From Acanthopleura granulata (lineage: Eukaryota > Mollusca > Polyplacophora > Chitonida > Chitonidae): a stretch of 64,000 nucleotides of DNA. Position 1 is the stretch's first letter, and every line of letters begins with the position of its first letter. The DNA lies in contig JABBOT010000003.1 of NCBI GenBank assembly GCA_016165875.1, positions 31,105,663 through 31,169,662 on the forward strand, written 5' to 3'. Under the pieces are notes generated by a model. It made no database searches. It saw nothing but the letters and a program-made list of their open reading frames with translations, and was not told the origin of the DNA. This document shows, piece after piece, positions 24,901 through 36,915 of the stretch. Made by a program: the position numbers and the translations under genes.

Positions 24901-27900
24901 AATGTTCCACCAAAGTGTTCCTGGTCGCTACGAAAGCAACGAAAATAGTATCACCATGTGACTGTGTACCCAATGCAGGGATCAAAAGGTTCGTTAGTTG
25001 GGAATCCTACGAGCATATGTACAGCTAGAGCCAGGAGTTCACCATTGGCTGACAGAGGGACATAAAAACCAGGAAGAGCACTGAAACCAGAGGACAAGAT
25101 TACACCTGGCAAGGGCAGGCTATCTGACTAGAACGACCTGGGAACAATGGCACTGAGTATTTCCAGATCTAAACAGTGTAAACCAATATGGGACTACGAG
25201 TACATTTCTACACTGGAACTCCGGCATATCAAATGACTTGTGAAGTCTTATGCAAGTCAGTTCCTGATTTACGTTTCTTGAACACTTCAGACATTTTCAC
25301 CTCAATACTCGGGACAAGTTACCTCCATATTCAGGGCAATTTATCTCCACACTCAGGACAATTTATCCCTATCCTTGGGATATTATTTCAATCCTATCCG
25401 AGACAGCTGCCAGCATTTGGTGCAGTTCATAGCTTTACCCCAATACTTACAGCTGGTACCAGTAACTTTTTGATTTCTTCCAGGGCCTTCTGTAATTTCA
25501 CCTCAGCCCTATTGCGTGTGTCCTCCACTGTGATCAGTACATGGAGTTCTTCATTCAAATGCCCCCAGTTTGGTTTATCACGATTTAGTTCCTCCTGTAA
25601 ACAGACCAAGGAAAGGTTTAACACTGACAACAATTCAACTGACGTACTCATCATGTGCTCTCAGTGAATTATTTTGTTACTTACTTGACGGCTACTTTAT
25701 GGCCTCACTGTATGTGTACAGAATCATGCTGACTGTTCTAGTCCGACACTGTGCCATCAAGGACTTAACACTGCATGCATTTTTTTGTTGATTAATATAA
25801 AATATTACACACCCTACATCTTGAAAAGAAATAGTTCAGGATAATGGAATCAAAATGGAGCTTCCTAAATACCAAAAAAAAAAAAAAAACATACGGCAAA
25901 ATAGTAAAAACAGATGACCAGAAATGAAGAATAAAAGTAGATGTTACTCCAGTCATTGAAACTCAGTTTACCATACACATTGTAATCAGCACTTTAGCAT
26001 GTGGGATTACTTAAAACAAAGACATTATGTTCCAATCAAGGTAGACAACTCTTACCTTCTTCTTATCCCTCATTGAGCCTTTTCCTCGAACCATAACTTT
26101 ACAACCAGTGTAGTGTTCCAAGTCTTTAGCTGTCATGCCACGGGGACCCAATATTCGTCCAACAAAATTAAACTGCAAAGGAATTAAAAAAAAATCAAGA
26201 TGCTTTTAAGTATACATACCATTTAAAACCGTGGACACCCTATTACTCTTCCATACACTAACGTGTTAAAATTAAACTTGTATTACAAGACACTTTACAT
26301 AAAGATACTAGGATACATACACATACATGTAAGCGTAGCCACCTGGGCTATGATATGGAACAGAATACAATAATAGAGCAACAGTACCACTTGTCTCCTG
26401 TTAGAATACCCCAAATGGGAGGCTATTTCTGTAGAGTAACAGCTAACGGGTTGAGAACTGATGGCAGCAATACATGTGCAAAACACTATAGTGCTAAGTG
26501 AAGCAAGTAGAACAAAATGTCTGAACTCCGTATATTTGTGAAATTGATGTCACAGAGCAAGACACATGTAACCGTATTACATCAATGGCAAGACCACCTC
26601 TCATCTTTGTCCTTGGGCATCATTGTGATGAAAGATGTAGGAAACGTGAATTCTCATCTATACATCAGTTTGTTTTTATTTATCTGCAGACTATCTTTAA
26701 AACAAGTCATGCATACTGTAGACACCTCAGAAACAGTTGTCATCGAGAGTCAACAGAAGCATTCACATAACAAATTCCACTAGGAGAATATGTATTGCAG
26801 ATCAATTTAGTCACAAATAATGCTCACATACAGGTACAACATTTACCCTACTATTATACATCATTATACATACAACTTTGCAGATGTCTTCCATGCTCTG
26901 TGTACATAGCACATCTCCCACTATACATCTTACATGGTAGTAGACAGGCTCAGTGTTATTTGAGGCAAGCACAATGTGGCTTCAAAGCCAAAAAAAAAAA
27001 AAAAAAAAGATACAATTTCCCTCAAAATTGGCACAACGCCAGACATGGATAGTATGGAAGTCTGTTGGATCCGTCACTGTCATTGCTGAATACCAGGAAC
27101 AAAGTCAAAACCTGAACCCAACAGAATAGCATCTCGCAGGTCTAAGATCCCTTATTTTTGTTCTAATTATTTCAAAATGAAGAGTAAGCAGGGCTGGCCA
27201 GCTGACAGCCCTTACACTAATCAGGGTAGACGGCTCAGAGATTCTGGCTAAGATTACTGCTCAGAGTGGGAAGCCTCCAGTCCAATACCCATCCCACAAA
27301 TACCAGCACTGCTTGATGAGTAAAGTAACCCTCTGCCAGAGAAAGATTCCTGGGTTATGTGGCCTATACACCATCCATAGGTAAAACAACTCCTGGCAGA
27401 GCTAAAACTGCACAGCTGGCCTGGCGGTTGGAAATCGTAACAAATTGGTTTGTAGGTGACTACACAGATTTCCAGATACCTGTACGTCCAATCCAAGAGA
27501 CAGAGAACCTTGGGCATACATCACCAGACTGCATGGGTAATCCAGATGGTGGCAGCATCCGAGCCCAACCTCTTTTAAACAAGTTTCACAATTGCATAAT
27601 GAAAATTGCACATGGTACAACATTCCAGCCTCAATGGTTATGGCCATATCCGTTTCTGGTTAACTTTTACCCTTGAGCTGTGCTCTAGGGGCACAAACTG
27701 TTTCCTGAAGACAGACAAGGGCTTCCTGACAACACAGTTCGCAGACTTCACCGATTGCCAACAGCTCCTTTGTCTGCTGGAACTTTCATCGAGTGGATGG
27801 GTGGTTGTTTACAAAGACATTAATATCCTTGTAATCACTCTTCAGAGGGGCCCTTTTGACAATCTGTTGATACCACACACTGCCTTGGCACCACCGAACA

Positions 27901-30900
27901 GTTCAACATCAAAGGTCAGATGGTCATAGCACTCTTTTCTCAGACAACTAGACTTGCTCCTCAGCATTAGGTCTTCTCCTTAATCCCACATCAAATCTTC
28001 ACATTCCAATAACAGTTACATAATTCACTACCCCAACTACCGATAACAATAGTGCCAAGGCTTCTTTTTGAATAAATAAAGATTCCTTATGCATTTGCAG
28101 GTATTCACATTAACAACTGATATGATAAATTATTTAAATCTCCACTGCATGAAAATTCAACTTGGTTGTTTACAAATTTTACGCCCAAGAACTTCTCCTG
28201 CTCCTTCATAAATCTTGCATCTCATATATTCTGAAATCTCCCATGTAATGTTCTTTCCATTAACCCTCATGATTTCACCTGCCTCAAAAGCTAAGCTAGT
28301 ATATAAACAGAGTCCTGCGGCAATGGTGACTCATTTTCCAAATGCTGATCTCCACGATTCCACACTGATATTAAGAAAGGAAAGTGTGTCAGAGTACAAA
28401 GCAGGTGTTCAGAGCTCCATTTACCAGCCAAATGCCAACACATCCTAGTGTATCAATGTCAAGACAGTAACATATCAGATACAGGTCTGCACGTCCAGAA
28501 AAAAACAACAACCCCCTCCCCAAAATCAAGCACAGAAACAGGAAAAATGAGAGAGAGAGACAGTAAACAAAAAGGCCTGCAAAGTTTCTTCAACAGATTA
28601 ATTCAGATATCAAGCCTCAAACATTCAAGAAATTCTTTTTCATATCTAAAATCTGGTTAAGACGTGTTAGTTTTAAAGGTAGTTGTACTTACATCAGGAA
28701 ATTCTTTCACAGGAACAAAGACTTTTTCTGATAGTGTTATCGTGGGTCCTACAGGGTCTGGTAAACTTAACAAGGGTCTGTCTGAGCCTTTGTTGTGAAA
28801 TAATGTGATTCGTACTCTGTTGATTTCTGAAAGAAAACAGAAAAGCTCAAACAATTAAAATCCATGATCTGAATCCTGGAATCCACTTCTGTAGCAGCGA
28901 GCATGTTACACCTTGTTTAAGTACAATATACAGAACAAATCCTGAGCAAGTTCTCAAACAGTACAGGGTTTGTTTATGTTAATGTTGTAATGACATACTC
29001 AAAAATTTCCCACATCAATATGATGCCAGTTTTCCATGTAACCAGAGTAAACCTTGACCCTTGAAATGTATCCCTGCCCAAGGCTGGGATTGAACCAGCA
29101 GCTTATTTGTCCAAGCGACTGGAAGACTATCACTCCACCAGGACCCACGTATGTATTCAGAAATAAAATACATGTATTAAAAGTGGTCCTCATCCTCCCA
29201 CCCCCACCCCCACCTCTATAGCACGATCTCTAGTACCCTAAACAGGGAAATAATTCATCAATCAAATATAGGTACAGTTTTCCTGGCAAGATTCATCAAT
29301 CAAATCAAATTTGTTCTGAATGAAGAATAAACCTGATGCCTACTGTATTCCATGTTATCATAATACAACATTCACAGCTTGTGCTGGGCAAAGAAGTAAT
29401 CAGCACTCTCCTGGACCACATATAAATGAAACTTCCATACTTTTGCAGTGGAAAAAAAAAATCACCAGGTTGCACATGCAAATGCAAGTACAGGAACCAA
29501 TGCTCATGCCACATGTGAAAACCATAAACCAAAAGCCAACTGCTCCAGGCAGAGGCACACTGATGTACAGTGTAGGGTAAAATCCATGTACACAATGTCC
29601 TATTAGACAGGTATGGTACTGCCAGACTGCTGAATTCCAGCACATGGCCAGAGGACCAGCTTCCCTACCCTGGCCCTGACCCCTACCTTAACCCCCTCTG
29701 GTCCAGGCAATTACCAGTCAGGGAGCAGCTATCTCTCCCCTCCCCCTGGGAACCTCTACCAGGACAGGGTAGTGAGCCTGTATCTAGTTTCCTCAGATCA
29801 AGATTAAGCATATGTAACTTCCTGAGCTCTGGGGCACTTCTCTTTACTCAGCATCAACACTGATTAGCACCCAGTGACCTTGGGGTCTATGTGTACATGG
29901 GTACATTCATGACCACCTGGTATGATTTCTGGCAGCTACAGGTACCCATCTGGAGAAAGATGTCTATTGCCGTACTGAAGTCACCTACATCTACTGTGTA
30001 TGCTGCTAATTCACAAAGAACTCCCCTTGATAGAATTGATATATTATAGTATAATAGCTCCTCAATTCTTACAGAAAACTCAGTATAACTAACCATAAAT
30101 GCGCATGTAGCAAGCACATGTAATTACCAATTTCCTCACAAAGTTGAAGAAGTTTATTACTGTTACTGACAAAATTAAGATAACATTTGATTACATTGAG
30201 ACCTCTGAATATTGGGCACTATTTTTCTTAAAACCAGATATGAAATTATTCAAATGGATTGATTATACATGTTATTGAGTGAAATTTCAACACAATTTGT
30301 TTCTTTGCTTGTTGTCCAACTAAAAATGGGCCAGGCTGACATTATAAAATTCTTTGTCCGTGGCAAAAATTTATTTCAGTTATATAACTAAAGCCTGTAT
30401 AATGTCTGTTGCTTAACAGCCCAATCAAGGATCAAAAGCAGGACATCACATGTGATTATACATTAAAACATATGTGTACATGTATGTAGATCAAATGGCT
30501 AAAGTATTGATTACACAACAGAACAATTATGTTCCAGATATGTTTTGATTTACTCTTAACCGTTAAGAAAAATGTGCAATGTCAGTGGTCTTGGTAACAG
30601 GTCAACATCTAGATTAAGCTTGAAGAGTAAAAACAGAAAAGCTTTTGTATCGCCATTCTGGATGTACGCATGTACTGTATATATGTACCAAGCATTAAAT
30701 TTAGTAGAATACCTACCTTCTTCATGTCCACTTCAGAGATTGAACGTCTCTTCCCAAATATCTGCATCTTTAGCAGTTTCTAACAATATATTAATTTGTT
30801 CTGCATATTCACACTGAGCCTACAGTATCCTCTCAATTAATGAACTTCTTCCAGTGGTACAAAACCTGGTCACCCTTTCTCAAAATCAAACCCATAGGCA

Positions 30901-33900
30901 TCACCCCCACCACTTAATTCTGTCAAACATAACCAGGAAGTGTTTGTAGGGAGGGGGAGAACAATGTTAACACAACTCGTGGGATCATAAGCAAATACAA
31001 GGAAAATGTGCAAATAAGATGCTAAACGTACAACATACTGTTAATGAATGGGACTAATTGGAGATAAAACATGCTAATGACACTACTGAGTGATGCAGGC
31101 AATACCAACATTTAGACATCCTTAACAGGTTAGACAACAGGCTTCTCAGAAGAACTGACTGTCGCACACTTTTGAAGTTCAGGGCCCTGTTTTAAGAAGC
31201 AATCGTGACTTGTGACTTTTCAAAAGAGAGGTCACAAGTTCACACACAAGAGACCTACATGTATATACATATGCATCATCATGTTAAATGCATTTGGTGC
31301 AAAGTTGCCACTACTTTGTAAACTGGACCTCTCATGGCTGTTTCATTTGCCGAACGTTTTTGCATAATACATGTAAGTTCTTACTGTGCAAGAGTCTCTT
31401 CCTGTGCCCAAACAATAAGTTACCAACACTGAATGTACACTTGTAGCACAAATAAAACGGCAACACCGAGCACACATCCACAGAGAGGTGCAAATAGCAT
31501 AATTTATGGTAGGTATTTAAAATACAGCGCTGCTTTTAATAGGCTTCAAACTCAAGTCATGGAATTTGCAGATATACCATGTATGAATATGTAGTGATCT
31601 GATTACAGCAGGATTAGATGAACATGACCGCTGTTACCATTACGAAACATGCACCAATGTATGTGTATCAGATTCACACAATCTTAACAGTCTCAGTCTC
31701 TTTTTCTTTTCTTTGCTTTCAAAAATGATCTTAGTGATAAAACCTTAACATCTTGACTATCTTGATCCGCAAGTGTATTTACTACTAATTCAAACTTCTG
31801 ACAGCAGCCCTGCAGGTACAGGCAACTTTTTTTTCATCTTAATTTTACATGTTTTTACAGTTGTTTCAAATGCTGTAATATTTTTATTTTATTGAACCTG
31901 GCAGCAGATGAAGCCATAGCCCATCTCCCTGCCATCATACTCAATCAGTATGCACAAATATGCAAAGCAATTTTTACTGAAATTTTCATCATGGTATGCT
32001 ATCTTAATTCACAGCCTTTAATACACATGATGGTTTTGAACTTTGACAAAGTCTGTTTCCTCTCCATTATACATAGTTAATTTGTGTACATATACTGCAA
32101 CTGAATTAACAATTTAACGATTCTAACACACGTGGCAGAAATCCTGTAATGTAAGTGTGTACATGTACATCTGGTGTTTGAGGATAACTGAACCAGAGTT
32201 TGTCATTTCCTTCTGTACTGTTACAGGAATTTCCGGTTTACTCAAGTGTTGCTGTAAGTTCCTACCCCACTGTTCATTCTTTACGCACAAGATTAGCTTC
32301 AACATACGTGTAACTCTAAATGAACTATCCAGATTTAATTTTGATTAAAAGCTTGTGTGCACGTATGTTTCTTGTGTTTGATACTCTCTTTATTCTGTAA
32401 TGTAGATACAAAGTATATGAGGCTGAAGGTCAACTTTGTATATTGTGCAATGAAGTAAATTCCATCAACCAAGAAAGCTATGATTGCCTCCCTTTAACCA
32501 TGGAAATATATCCTATGATATCTAAAACAGGACCAAAAGATAAACCAGCAACCATGTACAATATTACATGTATTTCTTTCCAAGATACCATAAAGTAACC
32601 AGGTGTCCTGTATGAAAGCTACTTTTCGTCAGATTTTTTGCTTGTGTTCATACCTTCTTGACTTGTAAATTGTCAAACCAGTATTTGGGAATGCAATGGT
32701 ACAACAAGTATACTAAGATACACATAAGAGTAAAGGAACTCAGAAGCTATCAACTCCACAGTTACAAAGCCCAGGGAGTCCTGCTCCTCCTTCCCTGGGT
32801 AACTGCAGGCCTGGGCTGTCAATTTCGTGTGTGCAGAATATGTTAACAAAATCAGGTCTGGGTATAGAGTGTCCAACCAGCACTGGGATGGAGATAAGAG
32901 GGCCTTGGTTCGCACATCTGTTTCCTATGAGCTCTAATTGCAACTGTAAACTGTGGGTAGGTAATCCATACCAGTCTCAGCTGACAAAACACTCCTTTTC
33001 ACCATTTATCTAATTTTGCTGAGCTGATAAAGCAGAAGCAGCAGAAACAAAGAGGCTCCTGATTCCAGTCTATTGACAAGAAGCATCTTCCAAGTAGGTA
33101 GAAAATAAATCAGAACTGATCAATGATTTAAATCAGGATTAGCAGTGGAGCATATGTGTGTGTGCAGTTTCCAATCCACCCCATTACACTTTTTTGACAA
33201 TACTTTCACATTTAGCTATTTGATTCAACAGTGATTGTTTTAACTGATAAAGTAGACATGCAAACATTCCAGTAAGATAACATGCACTGCAAAAGATACA
33301 ACATTGCACTGCAAAAGATACAACATTACAAATACAGCTAACGAGATTTTATGGATAGGATGTCACTGAACAAAGAAGCAAACGCTTTTAATGTGCTAGT
33401 ACAAGTACACCTGACGCTCTCCATTGAAATGGACTGGGCCATAAAATTTGGGAGGTTAAGATACTCCCGGTGAGACGATAGCGGTTTATACTGAAATAGG
33501 TGGAGCAAATCCTCCCTGGCATTCATAAAGGCCTCTTACAGGTAGCCAAACATCCAACTGGCTCCAGTTGGCTGCACAAGGCAGGCAACACAAACCCTGG
33601 GCCCTTTCTTGACCCTATGGTCACCACATCCCCCCTGGGGTACAGGTTTTTCATGCCCCTGTGCTGGGAAAGCTTAGTGCCTCAAGGTTATGTTACAGCC
33701 ATACAAAGACAACAAGGCTGAAATCCAGAAAAACTTTTTGACAAGGCTCTATTCAACTGGTGTATATGCAAAGCTTGGCTGGCTCCTGTAATTGCTGGGA
33801 GCATACCCCCATTTTGCATTTTGTAATCCTCAAGCTGGAACAGGTTTGTACAGTAAAGAGGCTTATGTCAAACGGCTTGTAATTCCACAGTGGGAGGGGG

Positions 33901-36900
33901 ATTAAAGTATTAAACCACAGACCTGCAACACCAGTCACTATGCTTAATATAGTTTAGGCCACAAATTGTTCCTGAAGTCTTTATTACATTGTAGGTTTAG
34001 TCACTTAGCCCTCTGGTATGTATTTCATAATAGCTATTTTAAGTAAAAACACGTGTAGTAGGGATATGCATAATGGCAAAGGCATTGTGACATGTATGGT
34101 TTGTGTATCAAGGCTGCAATTTTATCAGCTACAATATTAACAACAACTGCACGTTTTGTGTGTAATGTACTAGTTACGTGGTGCCATCATCAAATACTCC
34201 CATAATAATTAACTTTCCAACTTTTTTCAACTTTGCTGCACTTAAATACAGATCAGCTTAAATATGCAAAATATTGCAAAGTTAGGGTGAAAAGTACACC
34301 ACTTTCTAAACCATAAATTTGTAAGGCTATGGTGTTAAATTGTGTGCCTATGCAATGATTGATCCATTCTACATGCAAATGACTATGACAAAAGATGTTG
34401 CCAATAGGTGTAAACAATGCAAATTGTTTCAAAACAATTAATGGGCACTCTGCAAATAACTGACAAATGACAGTTTCGCTGTGCACAAGTTATCAGTAAA
34501 TCAGGCTTATCGGAGAAGTGATTTTGACACCTAGTCCATGGACAGCCTATTCCACTGAATGTTATCAGCTAACAACGAGATAACACTTGAGTTTATTTCA
34601 ATCTGTAGAGCAAGCACTCCTGAGACACATGCCATCAGGTAAAACACTGATTACACAGGTTCGTGTTACACTCAAAACACATGTCAAAATGACAACTGCT
34701 TCATGTGGGCATTCTTTTCAAAACATAAAGGAAACTTCTGACAGACCTGAGTCAAACTAAACAATCTTAACGCCTAGCTTTAACAGTTACACTTACACTG
34801 TATAAGTCAGCAGTTCATTTTTCTGGGCAAAATGTAACTTCATTTCTCGCTACACTGATTCATGATGGATATGAACGGACATGAACAATTACAAACAAGG
34901 AAGCCTAACTAAATGTTCAGCCAATGCCCTATGATCTTTTTTGTGAGAAATTAGTTCTTCCCATACAAGCACATGAAAAACAAAAAATATTACATTTAAA
35001 TGTCACCATCCATTTGTACATAATATGTAAAATAGCGCTACCTCAAAAGCTAAATGTACATGAAGGAAGCTGCACATAGCCAACCTTAACACACCTTGAG
35101 TGTACATTGCACTAACCCACTTAGTTCAGGTGAAGTATCAACTAAGAGTGTAACTAATGCATTTTCAATAGTAATTTTGTATTCACTTTTTATTATTGCT
35201 GACAATGTTTCTGACTGACTTATTATGTCTGGATTGTATCACATTACTAATGGGCAGCAGATTTCATAACTACCTTTCCCTCTCATCAACCCTAATATGT
35301 CAAAAAGACTGGACATGTAAAAGAATTCTGTGTAATACTTGATGCAAAGCCAAGAGAAGGGTTCAGTGTGTGGTAGGAGTGTTTTCAAAGTTTCATTTCT
35401 TTGTTACGCTACAATGCACTATGATTGCTCCAGGGGTAATACAGTTCACTGATGATGTCAGCATACAGTCACACAAGGTGGAGTTATAACCTGATTTGGA
35501 GTATCACTTAGTACACAGGTAAATACGACATACTATGAAAAATGAAATCAAATAATCCGAGTACCAAAAAAAAACAAAAACAACTGACACATGAAGTCCC
35601 GTGGGCTTGTCAGAAATCTGTTCAATAAGCCGAATCAGTCTTGCAGAAGTCTCTTGAGATCAAGTTGGTTTGGAACAAGAACAGGGAGAGGGCTCTCATG
35701 CCCAACAACATTAATTTTTAACCTCCACGAAATCGCAGTAGTTCACGAGAGCCCAGACCCTGTCTCGTCCAAAACCAGCACGATCTTGAGAGACTTCTGC
35801 AATGTCAATTCGCCTTATTATTAACCTCGTCACATTAATTTACTTTTCCATTCACAGACTACAAGATGATCTATACCAGCCATCTCAACTTTTTAAAATT
35901 TTCTTGCTAAATTTTACATACATGTAACTGAAGTTATTTGGATATGTGTAAACAAAAAAAAAAGTACACTGCATCAGTGAAGAAATGAATAGTTCACGAA
36001 AAAGTATCTAATTATTGTTACATGAGATATTCTTGATAAATGTCTGGTCACAAACCATACTGTAGTATGTGTAAAAGTAAGTACATGATAGAAGTAAAGA
36101 AAGATAGTCTGTTACTGGGGGTCTAAGTACTAAGTTTTCAACCAGCTGTCGTGTCAAACTTCTGTCTTCACACAGACACTAGACATAAGGAGGCTGGCAA
36201 ATTATCTACCAGCCAGACTTGGGAAAAGCTGGTCTACTTGACTTGCCATGTACATCGGTTGGCGTGCTGTGGCAACAGACCCTGCGAGCAGGTTACAGCC
36301 TGAAGTATATAACTGGTTTGCTATGTTTAGCTGCGACTCCGTGCTCACTCAAGGGTGTAAGTTTTCAAAATGGCTGACCCGCTGAGGAATGTACAAACTC
36401 GAGTCCCATGAATAGGTAGCACGTCACGCATTCCTCCACACAAACTAACGCACCGAGAAATCAAACTTGTTGCACAGAGACTAATCAGTGAAACGTGGAT
36501 TAAATCAGGCCGTTTCCTCGAACAGCTGACTCTAAAATCGATTGATAGCAAACAGGGAAGTGCCCAAACTTATACCCCAAAAACGACAACCCGACCCTTC
36601 GCCATAGCGTTACTCGGGTTAACTTCACGGCGTCAAACCCGTAGTTTTATCAACACATACACAGCACACAGGCACCCCACTATCCACCAGAATGTCAGCT
36701 TTAGAAGGAAGCAGGCACACAAGGTTACAAGAGCTAAAATCGTGCTTTAGACACAACTTTTTTCAAGCATGCGGTGCGATAAACTTACCATCGTCCAACA
36801 GTCGTTCCAAGTGCACAAACACATTTGGAAATGCTTGGATTTGCTTCTTGTCTTTTAGTAGCTGTTGTAAATACTCGGGTGAGTTACGATCATCTTTGTT

Positions 36901-36915
36901 AGTTTCAGTTCCCAT
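21485..36915 (-). CDS. qki: Quaking/HOW-type STAR-family KH RNA-binding protein (complete coding region)
   Basis: A STAR protein that binds ACUAAY-type RNA and controls splicing, stability and translation. Coding exons on the minus strand are 36915-36789, 28826-28693, 26172-26056, 25594-25451, then either 24526-24409 (5a) or 24317-24203 (5b), then 21927-21485. All junctions are GT-AG and in frame, giving 360 aa (5a) or 359 aa (5b). QUA1 covers about residues 10-60 ([28 protein letters not shown]). The KH domain covers about 75-172, with GRILGPRG at 92-99 and [16 protein letters not shown]2 covers 175-198 ([17 protein letters not shown]). The C-terminal region is Pro-rich with [16 protein letters not shown], like QKI. 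The start is the first in-frame ATG (36913-36915). The window lacks the vertebrate QKI-5 tail as far as I can see. The known dimerisation role of QUA1 is family knowledge. Confidence 0.96.
21646..21651 (-). promoter_or_regulatory. Internal alternative splice donor in exon 6
   Basis: The minus strand reads GCTGCTG|GTATGTCTG, phase 1, right after [12 protein letters not shown]. In vertebrate QKI the isoform tails diverge at the matching place (after LEYPIEPSGVL), with the first base of the next codon already in the upstream exon. Use of this site here is inferred. Confidence 0.4.
24203..24317 (-). CDS. qki: Quaking alternative exon 5b (QUA2, variant B; tandem duplicate of 5a)
   Basis: Acceptor TTTTTTTTCCAG; phase 0 in and phase 1 out (AATC|GTAAGT). 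It encodes [20 protein letters not shown] and [10 protein letters not shown], then STPPTTTN. The QUA2 part is kept with Ala175Pro, Asn180Asp, Gln184Arg and Leu192Ile; the linker is Thr/Ser/Pro-rich. Identical phases, matching donor (C|GTAAGT) and intact key residues argue for a functional, mutually exclusive partner of 5a rather than a decayed copy. Confidence 0.9.
24331..24352 (-). promoter_or_regulatory. Branch point plus Quaking response element between exons 5a and 5b
   Basis: The minus strand reads TACTAACCTTTTTGTGTGTA and then AT. TACTAAC is an ideal branch point, with the branch A at 24347, 29 nt before the 5b AG. ACTAAC-N11-TAAT also satisfies the bipartite Quaking site ACUAAY-N1-20-UAAY. 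The acceptor of 5a has no ACTAAY within its last 40 nt. Confidence 0.6.
24409..24526 (-). CDS. qki: Quaking alternative exon 5a (QUA2, variant A)
   Basis: Acceptor TTCATTACAG; enters in phase 0 and leaves in phase 1 (TTTTC|GTAAGT). It encodes [30 protein letters not shown] and LQPAAFQAF. The first 24 residues are the QUA2 helix region, which contacts RNA in STAR proteins. Those 24 residues differ from exon 5b at only four positions; the 15-residue linker that follows is entirely different (Gln/Ala/Phe-rich here). Confidence 0.92.
25301..25388. repeat. 22-bp tandem repeat, four units, in the intron before the alternative exons
   Basis: Four consecutive 22-mers: CTCAATACTCGGGACAAGTT+AC, CTCCATATTCAGGGCAATTT+AT, CTCCACACTCAGGACAATTT+AT, and a weaker CCCTATCCTTGGGATATTAT+TT. 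The period is exact and the units are 60-85% alike by eye. Confidence 0.7.
25451..25594 (-). CDS. qki: Quaking coding exon 4 (KH C-terminal half)
   Basis: This is 48 codons, phase 0 to 0: [48 protein letters not shown]. The acceptor is GTTTACAG and the donor [18 protein letters not shown] and the final helix EIKKLLVPA are hallmark Quaking KH segments. Either QUA2 exon can follow it. Confidence 0.96.
26056..26172 (-). CDS. qki: Quaking coding exon 3 (KH core with GPRG loop)
   Basis: This is 39 codons, phase 0 at both ends: [20 protein letters not shown], then [19 protein letters not shown]. It contains the GxxG-type loop (GPRG) and the variable-loop start. The acceptor is CCTTTGCAG and the donor AAG|GTAAGA. 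Because it is 117 nt and symmetric, skipping it would keep frame but remove the RNA-binding loop. Confidence 0.96.
26173..28692 (-). other. Quaking intron 2
   Basis: 2.5 kb. It contains A20 near 26991 and no SINE or LINE copy that I recognise. The moderately GC-rich stretch 27240-27900 holds short open frames on both strands without recognisable motifs or paired splice sites. Confidence 0.7.
28693..28826 (-). CDS. qki: Quaking coding exon 2 (end of QUA1 to start of KH)
   Basis: The acceptor TTTCTTTCAG ends at 28827. The split codon gives Glu, then [20 protein letters not shown], then [20 protein letters not shown] and FPD. The donor is GAT|GTAAGT, phase 0. VPVKEFPD joins directly to [12 protein letters not shown] of exon 3, as in the family. 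Confidence 0.94.
29040..29150 (-). mobile_element. tRNA-headed SINE fragment in Quaking intron 1
   Basis: The minus strand reads TCCTGGTGGAGTGATAGTCT (A-box-like) and then GCTGGTTCAATCCCAGCC (B-box). It continues TTGGGCAGGGATACATTTCA, with AAGGGTCAAGG following. The box spacing is right for a pol III head, but the acceptor stem is not tRNA-like, so it is not a tRNA gene. Confidence 0.5.
33283..33326. repeat. 22-bp tandem duplication
   Basis: TGCACTGCAAAAGATACAAC plus AT occurs twice in direct succession with no mismatch. Confidence 0.9.
35622..35822. mobile_element. Foldback MITE (long imperfect inverted repeat)
   Basis: The left arm (about 35623-35700) starts AATAAGCCGAAT and includes TTGCAGAAGTCTCTTGAGAT. 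The right arm (about 35745-35822) is its approximate reverse complement (ATCTTGAGAGACTTCTGCAA, ATTCGCCTTATT). A loop of about 45 nt lies between. Arms of about 75 bp with no coding capacity suit a non-autonomous DNA transposon. The target duplication is unclear (TTA is possible). Confidence 0.65.
36789..36915 (-). CDS. qki: Quaking coding exon 1 (start codon, QUA1 first half)
   Basis: It reads [20 protein letters not shown], then [20 protein letters not shown], Asp-Asp and one base. The donor is GATG|GTAAGT, phase 1. The frame is open a further 20 codons upstream to a TAG but without another ATG, so the Met at 36915 is chosen. An 8-kb intron follows. Confidence 0.93.

Larger units (their letters stand above)
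28827..36788 (-). other. Quaking intron 1 (8 kb)
   Basis: It separates the start exon from the rest. It contains a tRNA-headed SINE fragment (29040-29150), a 22-bp duplication (33283-33326) and a foldback MITE (35622-35822). Slightly GC-rich stretches at 29600-29800, 32740-32960 and 33520-33930 show no supported exon. Confidence 0.75.

Noticed and set aside
29040..29150. tRNA gene (A and B boxes present)
   Set aside because: The acceptor and anticodon stems do not pair properly and the sequence continues into a SINE body. The same applies to the heads at 10240-10533, 41277, 47815 and 58548.
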